IMG/VR virus record: IMGVR_UViG_3300025030_000457
Coordinates: 1 to 20,914 of that record
Direction: 5' to 3' (one strand)
DNA: 20,914 bases
Source of the DNA: a virus
Shown: one piece after another, positions 14,338-20,914 of the stretch
How the letters are laid out: each line of letters begins with the position of its first letter
How positions within the stretch are numbered: position 1 is the first letter of the stretch
Made by a program: the position numbers and the translations under genes
The notes under the pieces: model-generated
What the model saw: only the letters and a program-made list of their open reading frames with translations
What the model was told of the DNA's origin: nothing
The model's database searches: none

Positions 14338-15330
14338 TTATCGTTTGGCTGATCTCTGTTGCAGAAGCGTTTCGTAGTACTTATCTATCTGCGCTTCTAT
14401 CTTCTGAGCTTCAGCCGGGTTATCTTTATATCGGCCCCTTGCGGAGTCATCATAGAACTTATTGATAAAATTCATATCAATGTTCGATTTGTTTCCTGGT
14501 TTACCTGGGATTTCTACGCCACTTCCGGTACCAATCGGAGTGATATGTCTGTCGAGGTTACTAGGAGCCTTAGAGCTTTGAGTATATCTATTAAAGAAGT
14601 CTGCAACACGAACAGCATCCCTGGCCGCTTCAGCCTTCTGGAGATAATACTTACGAGTATACATATCTCCTGGGTCGGGCTCATTAAGCCAAGCTACGAA
14701 CCTCTGATCTGAGTTAAGCTGTTTATAATTCCGACTCAGTGACTCAAGCCGACCAAGGAACACATCGTATTCCTTCTGTCGTTCAGCTACTAACTGAGCT
14801 TCTAGGTCTTTCTGCCTCTGATTCTCGGACTGCTTTAGCTTCTCTTCAAGAGGTTTGATTCTTTTCTCTTCAATAGTTTTGACAGCTTTCTTTACAATAT
14901 CTAGCCCGTCTTGGCCAAAGACTCCAACTTCTTCTTCAGAGAACTGCCCCTCGAAAGGGTCTTTATTCTCTTGTTTCTCAGTTAGCATCTTCTCAAATTG
15001 AGTCATTCTCTGCATAACAGAATTCAGACGTTCTTTGAGATTAAGATTCTCCAGACGGAGACCATGCACTGTTGTATCGGTTGAGGCTTTATAGTTAATA
15101 AAGCGTTTCTTCCAATTGGTTCGTTGCTGTCTTTGCTCTTCAGAGTCCTGTTCTTCGATTTCTAGTGTATCTATCTCAACTTCCGTTGCCTCTGGCTCTC
15201 TCAAGCCTTCGGTTACACTAGTTGCTTCCTGTACTTCTTCTGTGTCAGTAGCGACTTCCCCGGGAGCCGGGTTACTAACAATACTCTCAGCTTCTTCGTC
15301 AAGCTTCTTAATAATGTCTTCAGCACTCAT
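14338..15330 (-). CDS. Capsid scaffolding protein, 330 aa
   Basis: ATG at 15330, with AAAGGAGAG about 9 nt upstream. It is highly charged and low in hydrophobics. Residues 1-70 are acidic (Glu/Asp-rich), residues 70-205 are long coiled coil (LENLNLKERLNSVMQRMTQF, IEEKRIKPLEEKLKQSENQR and onward), and the C-terminus is basic with helix-forming INKFYDDSARGRYKDNPAEA then a KYYETLLQQRSAKR end, suited to binding coat protein. IPGKPGNKS (about 269-277) echoes the GKP motif found in other proteins here. Position immediately before the major capsid gene is the classic place for a scaffold. It should direct prohead assembly and leave before or during packaging. No protease motif is seen. Confidence 0.88.
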   Translation of the reverse strand: MSAEDIIKKLDEEAESIVSNPAPGEVATDTEEVQEATSVTEGLREPEATEVEIDTLEIEEQDSEEQRQQRTNWKKRFINYKASTDTTVHGLRLENLNLKERLNSVMQRMTQFEKMLTEKQENKDPFEGQFSEEEVGVFGQDGLDIVKKAVKTIEEKRIKPLEEKLKQSENQRQKDLEAQLVAERQKEYDVFLGRLESLSRNYKQLNSDQRFVAWLNEPDPGDMYTRKYYLQKAEAARDAVRVADFFNRYTQSSKAPSNLDRHITPIGTGSGVEIPGKPGNKSNIDMNFINKFYDDSARGRYKDNPAEAQKIEAQIDKYYETLLQQRSAKR

Positions 15331-15361
15331 TTTGGTTTCTCTCCTTTGCTAAGTGATTCTT

Positions 15362-15385
15362 GTGAGCTACAATAGTAGGGTTCAC
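15362..15385. other. Interrupted hairpin between the small protein and scaffold genes
   Basis: On the minus strand GTGA-ACC-CTAC-TATT-GTAG-C-TCAC folds as two 4-bp stems around an asymmetric internal loop. It lies in the 69-bp gap before the scaffold gene. It could tune scaffold translation or transcription. The stem is short and may be chance. Confidence 0.3.
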
Positions 15386-15399
15386 TCTGAGACTTGCAT

Positions 15400-15585
15400 T
15401 TATGACAAGAACTCCTTTATTGCTAGCAGGGCTTGAACATATCCCTGATACAATCTTGTATCCTCCCTCTGCATGACCAGAATCTTAGTCTGTTCGTCTA
15501 TTGTCTGGTCAATGACACTAAGCAGAGACCTCATATTCCCTGCTTTACTGTCGCTCCTCTCTATTTGGGTTGCCTTGATTTTCAT
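15400..15585 (-). CDS. Small helical protein of unknown function between portal and scaffold, 61 aa
   Basis: ATG at 15585, 3 bp after the portal stop; the SD is weak (GGAAAG), so translation may be coupled to the portal. The sequence is charged and amphipathic (NMRSLLSVIDQTIDEQTKILVMQ, then YQGYVQALLAIKEFLS), consistent with one or two helices and no membrane segment. Small genes in this slot occur in many podoviruses and are usually annotated hypothetical. It has no plausible overlapping competitor: frames on the opposite strand here lack SD and recognisable sequence. Function unknown; a portal or prohead accessory role is inferred from place. Confidence 0.7.
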   Translation of the reverse strand: MKIKATQIERSDSKAGNMRSLLSVIDQTIDEQTKILVMQREDTRLYQGYVQALLAIKEFLS

Positions 15586-15588
15586 AGG

Positions 15589-18108
15589 CTAACCGTTTCT
15601 TTCCATTCGCTTTGTTATAGTATCAGTTGGGGACTCACTTTGTGCAGTCTCTAAGTCGAAAGCCATCTCTCTACGTTGCATTAGATCAGCTTGCTCTTGT
15701 TCTGCCCTGGCTCTAGCTGAGTCTACCGTGTTTCTCCCAGACGCTACTCGTTCCCTAGTCTCTAGTTCTCGGCCCTTGTCTATAGACCGAGCCATCTCGG
15801 TCTTTTCTTTGAGATCAAGTTCCCGGTCTTTCCGCTTCATAGCTTCCATGTGCATATTCACTTGCCCCTGAATCTGAGTCTCAGTGGCCTTGAGGCCAAT
15901 CTGATTCTTCTCAGAAGCCAACTGAATTGCTTGCTGTTGCTGTTGTGCAGCAGCTTGCTCTCGTTCCTTGGATTTGGTTCGGAGCTCTAAGCGAGACGGG
16001 ATCAGTATCTCTCCAATATTAATATCTTGGAGCATTGTCCTGAATATCTCAGCCATACCCTCTTCACCAACGACTCCCATGATAGCTGGATTACCGGCGA
16101 TAGCTTGTAGGAATTCCATTCGCTTCCCTTGCTCAGCAGCCTTGATGGTTAGTGCAGCGGAGCCTTTGCCTACTACTTCGATATCCCCGGTGTAGTTCAG
16201 TTCCGGGTATTTCTTAAGGTTCCAATAGAACTGTAACTCTACTCTCGGAATTATAACTCCATGGTCAATATGGCGTATAGCATCTTTGATACCCTTTGAA
16301 GCACTCTCAAGAAGCATGGAGAGGCCCGATGCCGTTTGAGCTGCTCCTCCAGTTCGCTCGTTACCATAAGCATACCTAGGAATACCTGTCGCATCATCTG
16401 CCCTTAGTTCAAACTCTTTATAAACGCTAAGTAACTCAGCAGCGATGGACGGAACAGTACTAAAAGTAACTGCTCTTCCTCCCGCACCAGTAGGATCAGA
16501 GGTAACTTGCCAAATCTTGAATGGAGTAATCTCAGTAATATCTCCTGCATCCGCTAAACGGTCTATGTAAATCTCAGCCTGTGGACCAGCAGCAGCACCC
16601 ATGTTGTTTGCTAACGCTCTTGCTGTAGCGTTGCACATCCTCTGCTCTGAACGCATGAGATTCGGGAGGGATCGACCCCAGAAAGAACCTGGGCGATTCT
16701 GGAAAGAGGCTTTATAGTACGGGCGTCTCTTCATTGGATCATCATTGAGAAGCACTTTGATGACTGTGTTGCCAACTAGTATAGCCTCGATTTCTACTTC
16801 ATCTGTGTCTCTCTTGTTTACCAGCTCGGACTCAGGATATCCCCAATCTCTAACAGACTTAATGCTAGCTGGTCCATGAAAATGTAGAGCATGAATAATA
16901 TTACGATTAGAATGAAAAGAACTACCTCTGGCTTCTTCAGTTGCTTTCTCATCTTCAATGTCAGTATTCCACCAGTTAACAAACTCCGGTGCAGCATACT
17001 CTTCAAGTATCTCATCTATCTCAAAATCCTTATATCCGTTCTCTGCCCCCAGGCCCTTCATTGAAACTAGGTCTTTTCTCTCTAAACGCATGTGCTCAAT
17101 TAGAGCGCCATCCCCTATGCGATTTGCAGAGGGAGACGGGTACATATCCAATGGGTTCACTGCTTTGTTGAAGAAGACATAATCATCTTTCTCAACTAGC
17201 TGTCCTTGGTTCCAAGAGCACTTCTTACGTTTAGTAATAATCGGCCCCTTGAGGAAAGCTGTTGGATACACACAGAAGTTGTCTACAAAGTCCGACAACG
17301 CTTCTTCCCAGTCTCCAGCGTCCAACTGATCCTCTATCATTTTCTCCATGTCCTTCATCTCGGACTTGGCAACCATCTTAATCTCTTCCCTGATCGTTTC
17401 CTTTACGTCTCTACGAGCTTTGTTCATCTCTCTGAGACGCATAGCTACTTTAGATGCGGGGGTAGGTGGCTTAGCTGCCTGGGAACCCTGGGCTCCCTGG
17501 GATTCCTGGGGGTTCTGGGTACTCTGAAGTGTCTGAGCAACAGCTTCTGGCGCTGCTTCGTTTGATGCCGGAGGAGGAGCACCTTGACCCGCAGCACCAG
17601 AAGTTTCTTTAGACTCTGCTTCTTTCTCAGCTTTCTCGAAATTAGTGAACTCTTCCTCCAGCCGCTTCTCAATCTCTTCCATGAGTTCAGGTGAGATGTC
17701 CTCAACTACCGAGGCGTTTACTTCCCACGCCCTTCCGTTCGAGGGCATTAGGATGTCTTTGATCCAGCTAGCGCAGGCTCTGCACTTAGTGGAAGTAATA
17801 TTCATATAAATCAGAGAGCCGCCATCTGATCCAATCTTTGCTAAGTCAGAGGGAGAATAGGAACCATTAAACGCACGAAGAGACTCTAGCATTTCTTCTT
17901 CTATGCCTGAGTCCCGCCTAGCTGTCTTGTTCAGTTCAAAGTTATTAATTATGTGACCAGCTAGAGAAGAATTGAATTGCTCCATCCTCTCTGCTTCAAA
18001 CTCTTGAGTAGCTTCGAGGGCTCCATTTGATAGAACCTCAGCAGCCACTTGAGCAAGCGTCTGGACAAATACTCCTTCTTTCCCCTCTATTACAAAGCTC
18101 TCTTCCAT
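15589..18108 (-). CDS. Portal protein, 839 aa, with low-complexity insert
   Basis: ATG at 18108, with AGAAGGA close upstream. It forms the dodecameric ring through which DNA enters and leaves the head. Residues 40-135 and 285-330 belong to the portal body (NITSTKCRACASWIKDILMP; VNPLDMYPSPSANRIGDGAL). The strongest signature is at 470-625: NRPGSFWGRSLPNLMRSEQR, then DDATGIPRYAYGNERTGGAAQTASGLSMLL and SASKGIKDAIRHID, given here in parts. Residues 715-820 are Gln-rich then charged coiled coil, like a P22-type portal barrel. At about 140-260 lies an extended helix interrupted by a Pro/Gln/Gly/Ala-rich linker (165-218), coded in part by CCCAGGG-type repeats. The length is at the upper end for portals. 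It sits between the large terminase and the scaffold, the expected order. Confidence 0.92.
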   Translation of the reverse strand: MEESFVIEGKEGVFVQTLAQVAAEVLSNGALEATQEFEAERMEQFNSSLAGHIINNFELNKTARRDSGIEEEMLESLRAFNGSYSPSDLAKIGSDGGSLIYMNITSTKCRACASWIKDILMPSNGRAWEVNASVVEDISPELMEEIEKRLEEEFTNFEKAEKEAESKETSGAAGQGAPPPASNEAAPEAVAQTLQSTQNPQESQGAQGSQAAKPPTPASKVAMRLREMNKARRDVKETIREEIKMVAKSEMKDMEKMIEDQLDAGDWEEALSDFVDNFCVYPTAFLKGPIITKRKKCSWNQGQLVEKDDYVFFNKAVNPLDMYPSPSANRIGDGALIEHMRLERKDLVSMKGLGAENGYKDFEIDEILEEYAAPEFVNWWNTDIEDEKATEEARGSSFHSNRNIIHALHFHGPASIKSVRDWGYPESELVNKRDTDEVEIEAILVGNTVIKVLLNDDPMKRRPYYKASFQNRPGSFWGRSLPNLMRSEQRMCNATARALANNMGAAAGPQAEIYIDRLADAGDITEITPFKIWQVTSDPTGAGGRAVTFSTVPSIAAELLSVYKEFELRADDATGIPRYAYGNERTGGAAQTASGLSMLLESASKGIKDAIRHIDHGVIIPRVELQFYWNLKKYPELNYTGDIEVVGKGSAALTIKAAEQGKRMEFLQAIAGNPAIMGVVGEEGMAEIFRTMLQDINIGEILIPSRLELRTKSKEREQAAAQQQQQAIQLASEKNQIGLKATETQIQGQVNMHMEAMKRKDRELDLKEKTEMARSIDKGRELETRERVASGRNTVDSARARAEQEQADLMQRREMAFDLETAQSESPTDTITKRMERNG
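17479..17520 (-). repeat. CCAGGGA-type repeats in the portal linker
   Basis: The minus strand runs through repeated CCCAGGA/TCCCAGG/CCCAGGG units coding NPQESQGAQGSQ (about residues 197-210). The composition and Gly-X-Gln rhythm resemble the collagen-like arm at 3105-3167. Confidence 0.5.
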
Positions 18109-18188
18109 ATTTCCTTCTGGGTATTTAGTTAAATGCTAATCGTATTGTTATAAAGTTCAGTTATATAGTAGCCGTAGTAATCAATTTC
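18109..18188 (-). promoter_or_regulatory. AT-rich spacer between large terminase and portal, possible promoter
   Basis: This is the longest gap between genes in the window (80 bp), with about 29% GC by count. On + at 18158-18170 it has CAGTTATATAGTA, matching CAGTTCTATAGTA at 20829-20841 in the leader (12 of 13 bases). GTTATA occurs twice (18147 and 18160). A clear -35/-10 pair at 17-bp spacing is not convincing. It may hold a phage-specific promoter or regulator site before the head genes. Confidence 0.35.
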
Positions 18189-19625
18189 TTATACCCAGAA
18201 GTAGTTTGCTTTAGCTACGTTACGCTTCATAGCCATCTTTGGAGTATAGGCAAAGGTGTTACCAGCGAAGGTTAGTGCAATAGAATCAGCTATATCCGGG
18301 GAGTCTAGGCCACGTTTCTTCATGTCCTTCTTCGTGGATAGCTGTATCTGCATCTTGTTATTGTAAGCATAGGTCATTGCAGCTAGCTGGGATTTCAGAT
18401 CATCGTTCTTTGGAAGAGACGCTCCGTTGCTCAGCCAAGTTCTCATTTCACCCCAGAGTTGCCCTCGAAGGTTGAAGTAAGTCTTCGGATCAGAGGACCG
18501 AGTGGACACTACTACCTCCACTACCGGGAGTCCAAGCTGTTTACAACGGTCATAGACCCCAGCACCAACTCCAATAGAGTCTACAAAGATTCGCTGTGGC
18601 ATCCACTTACGATGATAGTCCAAGACTCTCGCTGAAACTTCCATATTGTCCAGGCCAGAGAATGTAGTAACATCAAGGAGCTTTGGTCCCTGTCTCAACG
18701 TGAGGACTGTCTTATCGCTCCCAAACCTCGCTACGTCCACTCCAGCTACTTTTTCAAAGTTAGCGTAGCTGCCCTTAGGCAAGTCGGATTCCATAGCTTG
18801 TTCAACGTAGTCCACTGGTATGAACTGATCTTCAGACGCCCTAGGGAACTGCGCTAGTACTCGGATTCTATAGAAGTCACTATCTTCTCCATAGAACTCC
18901 GCCATTTCCGCTATCCACTCCGGCTTTACCTGAGAACTTCCAGCAGCATGGAATGTCTGGAGAACCCATGGGTTTATCTCTCGGTCGAAGATTTCATAGA
19001 AACGCCCAGAGTTTCGGACTGGGTTGCTGGTCATTATGAAACGTCCCCCGGACCCAGTACCTAAAGTACCGTACAGCAAGTCAAAGACTCCCTCATCAAT
19101 ACCGGATGCTTCATCAGCAAGTATAATGTAGTTCTCAGCATGACCACCCTGTAGAGACTCTTGGTTCTCTGCTTTAGCCGTGACCAGATGGGCTGCTTGA
19201 GTTGGATTGCTTTTGAGGAAGACTCGTTCCTTGGTAATCTCAAAGAAGTCTTTGAACATCTCTGGCATCTTCATATGCCATTTGATAAGCTCGGTATTGA
19301 AAACTCGACCTAGTTGCTGGAACGAAGGAGAAGTAATTAGTATTCGACAATCAGGTAGGGTCAAAAGGAAGTAAAAACAAAGCCAAGTGAGACACGAGGT
19401 TTTCCCGGCACCCTGGCACGACTTGACGCAAATCCTAGCCCCTGGGGCATTTGCGGCTAATATCAGTGCTGACTGTTGCTCATCTGGTACAACCCCGAAA
19501 AGAGAGTGGATAGCTACGAGAGGATCATCTCGCCATAGCTTTATCAGTTCATTGTATTTCTGAGAAGGACTCATAGACCCAAGGTTAGCTTGGGTCGCTG
19601 GTACGGAGTAATGCTTAGTTGTCAT
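18189..19625 (-). CDS. terL: Terminase large subunit (packaging ATPase and nuclease), 478 aa
   Basis: ATG at 19625, with AGGAG 10 nt upstream and a 7-bp gap. ATPase domain: Walker A SCQGAGKT (69-76, Lys75), Walker B IILADEA with Asp171 and catalytic Glu172, coupling motif MTSNP (198-202). Nuclease domain, RNase H fold: acidic residues Asp297 in VAGVDVARFGSDKTV, Asp349 in RIFVDSIGVGAGVYD, and Asp447 in DSPDIADSIALTF. Length is normal and all key motifs are intact. The protein docks on the portal, drives DNA into the prohead and cuts the concatemer. The first Walker A position is Ser rather than Gly, a deviation common in terminases. The packaging strategy (headful or cos) cannot be told from this sequence. 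Confidence 0.96.
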   Translation of the reverse strand: MTTKHYSVPATQANLGSMSPSQKYNELIKLWRDDPLVAIHSLFGVVPDEQQSALILAANAPGARICVKSCQGAGKTSCLTWLCFYFLLTLPDCRILITSPSFQQLGRVFNTELIKWHMKMPEMFKDFFEITKERVFLKSNPTQAAHLVTAKAENQESLQGGHAENYIILADEASGIDEGVFDLLYGTLGTGSGGRFIMTSNPVRNSGRFYEIFDREINPWVLQTFHAAGSSQVKPEWIAEMAEFYGEDSDFYRIRVLAQFPRASEDQFIPVDYVEQAMESDLPKGSYANFEKVAGVDVARFGSDKTVLTLRQGPKLLDVTTFSGLDNMEVSARVLDYHRKWMPQRIFVDSIGVGAGVYDRCKQLGLPVVEVVVSTRSSDPKTYFNLRGQLWGEMRTWLSNGASLPKNDDLKSQLAAMTYAYNNKMQIQLSTKKDMKKRGLDSPDIADSIALTFAGNTFAYTPKMAMKRNVAKANYFWV

Positions 19626-19632
19626 CTGGGTA

Positions 19633-20790
19633 TTACTCCTGAATTTCCCACTCTTCTGTTACGAGGTCGTCTGGTTCTGGAGAAACGTAAGTAACAACTC
19701 TGTCTCCAGAGACAACTTTCTTTGGCTCAGTTGGCTTCCCTGGCTCTCTGGTTTTCCCCTGGTTTCTATGCAACTCTCTTACCGCTCCGGTCTTCGCCAT
19801 GTCGATTAGATGATCCAGTGCCTTGTTTGGATCAAGCTCAGTGACCTCGACCCGTTCGATAAATGCCCCGATTGTCTTGCCTAAGAGTTCAATGGTCTTC
19901 AAGATATGGGTCTTATTCCTAGGGTCCCCACTTTCCTTTAGCTGACTGAGCTGGTCGATCAGTTCGGACTGTACCCTGGCTTTACTTATGTCCTGGTCAA
20001 TGAACCGCCTTTCCCTAAGCTCTTTGATATAAGACGCGACATTGGGAAGTGACCTAAGATACATCCCCCTCAGGGAACAGGCTTTTTCGAAATGAGGCTG
20101 AGCTTTGTTTGGATCATTCTTAGCGTATAGGAGTCCCACTTGGAGCCCAGCTTGTTCCAATGCTAACTGGTTCTCTCCGGTATGGACATAAACCCAAGCA
20201 TAGATGGACTCTGCATCAGTGAGAGTGGTCTCCGTCCCAGAAGTTGAAAGTAAATCTAAAAACTGTTGGTTGATAAGGTTAGTGTTATGTAATACTTTAA
20301 GGGAATGCTGAGAACTGACTGAATTAATGGATACCAGGGCTCTAGTCTCTTTCATGTTGGTCAAGTTCTTCCAACATCTAGTGGCGATCAAACCAATGTT
20401 GTCAGTAGAAGTATTATATTTCTCAGCTAACTGAGTAACGGTAAGAGTACCCTCGGTGTATTCCTTGACGATTTGCCATTGTTTTTCTTGGTCCAGCTTA
20501 GCTGTGTCTAGGGTTCTCTTTCTAGTCTTGGATACCAAAGCACTCTGAGCTTTCCTTGGCTTCCTAGTATTCTTTTTAATTAATCTATTCTCTAGAGCCA
20601 TGGACTCTTCTAGGTCTTTCCTAAGCTCATCTATTTCTTTTTGTTCTTCTCCTATGAAAGCAAAGGACTCTACTGAGCTGTCTATAGTGTCCTCTGGTTT
20701 TCCCTGGATGACACTAGGGTTGTCAGAGGAATTCGATAGATTCTCAGTTGTATTTCTTTTGGATTCCATAGTACTCTTTTGTATATACAT
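19633..20790 (-). CDS. Putative terminase small subunit with long N-terminal extension, 385 aa
   Basis: ATG at 20790 with AGGAGGGAG just upstream; the in-frame ATG at 20769 has no good SD. Residues 1-45 are polar and disordered, 46-95 charged helix ending in a basic Lys/Arg stretch (LIKKNTRKPRKAQSALVSKTRKR). Residues about 104-140 form a helix-turn-helix (QWQIVKEYTEGTLTVTQLAEKYNTSTDNIG). Residues 205-315 resemble a small-terminase body (YIKELRERRFIDQDISKARV, then KTHILKTIELLGKTIGAF). The tail (340-385) is Pro/Lys linker plus an acidic end (EEWEIQE). TerS normally binds the packaging start site and regulates the large subunit; gene order directly before terL supports this. At 385 residues it is about twice the usual length. 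It could instead be a regulator fused to a TerS-like domain. Confidence 0.75.
   Translation of the reverse strand: MYIQKSTMESKRNTTENLSNSSDNPSVIQGKPEDTIDSSVESFAFIGEEQKEIDELRKDLEESMALENRLIKKNTRKPRKAQSALVSKTRKRTLDTAKLDQEKQWQIVKEYTEGTLTVTQLAEKYNTSTDNIGLIATRCWKNLTNMKETRALVSINSVSSQHSLKVLHNTNLINQQFLDLLSTSGTETTLTDAESIYAWVYVHTGENQLALEQAGLQVGLLYAKNDPNKAQPHFEKACSLRGMYLRSLPNVASYIKELRERRFIDQDISKARVQSELIDQLSQLKESGDPRNKTHILKTIELLGKTIGAFIERVEVTELDPNKALDHLIDMAKTGAVRELHRNQGKTREPGKPTEPKKVVSGDRVVTYVSPEPDDLVTEEWEIQE
19701..19714. repeat. GTCTCYAGAGAC palindrome, copy 4
   Basis: TGTCTCCAGAGACA, identical to copies at 1261 and 3168. Here it is read in another frame (VVSGDR, about residues 359-364 of the small terminase), not as SLET. 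Confidence 0.75.
19746..19762. repeat. Dispersed repeat CTCTGGTTTTCCCYTGG, copy 2
   Basis: ctctggttttcccctgg on +, coding QGKTRE on minus in the small-terminase tail. It has one extra base relative to the other two copies, so the downstream frame differs. Confidence 0.55.
20692..20707. repeat. Dispersed repeat CTCTGGTTTTCCCYTGG, copy 3
   Basis: ctctggttttccctgg on +, coding QGKPE on minus in the disordered N-terminus of the small terminase. Confidence 0.55.
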
Positions 20791-20914
20791 TATTAAAGCT
20801 CCCTCCTAATGGTTCTTTACTTAGTAACCAGTTCTATAGTATATACTAATGTATTCTATGTATAGTATATACTAAGAATCCATATAATGTCTTAGTAATT
20901 CCAGGGAGAGTCCA
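20791..20914 (-). promoter_or_regulatory. AT-rich leader upstream of the packaging genes
   Basis: No gene is visible. GC is about 31% by count. It contains the SD of the small terminase, a GGTT...AACC inverted repeat (20811-20829) with TTACTTAGTAA inside, paired TAGTATATACTA palindromes, and two CTTAGTAA copies (20820 and 20891). It is the likely site of a late promoter, operator or packaging signal. On the minus strand TATACT occurs within each repeat and could act as a -10 element. Confidence 0.5.
20835..20875. repeat. Direct repeat of a palindromic 15-mer
   Basis: TATAGTATATACTAA occurs at 20835-20849 and 20861-20875, 26 bp centre to centre. Each copy includes the perfect palindrome TAGTATATACTA (20837-20848 and 20863-20874). 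The spacing is near two and a half helical turns, fitting paired protein-binding sites or two -10 elements. Confidence 0.75.

Noticed and set aside
1-20914. CRISPR array, tRNA or integration site
   Set aside because: No regularly spaced repeats of CRISPR length, no cloverleaf-like segment and no integrase gene were seen.
1-20914. Assignment to a named phage genus or host
   Set aside because: Gene order and motifs fit short-tailed phages in general, including marine types, but no sequence here fixes a genus or host without a search.

Overview
This window is the virion-assembly half of a tailed double-stranded DNA phage (Caudoviricetes) genome. Podovirus (short-tail) morphology is likely. All supported genes lie on the minus strand and read from about 20.8 kb down to position 1. 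They are packed with gaps of 0-80 bp, several 1-bp stop/start overlaps (TAATG) and good Shine-Dalgarno (SD) sites. The short-tail call rests on a T7/P22-type head-to-tail adaptor and beta-propeller nozzle protein, the lack of tape-measure, tube or sheath genes, and a long block of ejection (internal virion) proteins after the tail fibre. The host is probably Gram-negative, but the sequence does not identify it. No replication, lysis, integration, tRNA or CRISPR features are present.

Layout in transcription order (right to left). (1) 20791-20914 is an AT-rich leader with paired TAGTATATACTA palindromes. (2) Packaging: an unusually long putative small terminase (19633-20790) and the large terminase (18189-19625). 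(3) Head: an 839-residue portal, a 61-residue small protein, the scaffold, an HK97-fold major capsid protein, a decoration-like protein, a 112-residue unknown protein, and a head-fibre-like protein (11778-18108). (4) Neck and tail: adaptor, LamG-containing nozzle protein, and a mosaic tail fibre with tandem repeats (6716-11756). (5) Ejection module: a 412-residue internal virion protein, a GNAT-like protein with a TTG start, a glycine-zipper membrane-type protein, three more internal virion proteins, and the first 494 residues of a large internal virion protein that runs off the left edge (1-6691).

The genes fit together as one late programme. Terminase and portal package DNA into a scaffolded prohead, and decoration proteins and fibres coat the capsid. 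The adaptor, nozzle and fibre complete the tail, and the ejection proteins are carried inside to form a conduit for DNA entry.

The most unusual layer is not a gene. Short DNA elements are scattered inside coding regions, mostly in disordered linkers. They comprise a palindrome GTCTC(C/T)AGAGAC found four times (plus a spaced variant), a 16-17 nt repeat CTCTGGTTTTCCCYTGG found three times, and a 9-nt tandem array encoding a collagen-like stretch. The elements are read in different frames or give different peptides in different genes, which suggests they act or spread as DNA, somewhat like in-frame palindromic elements of other genomes. That interpretation is inference.
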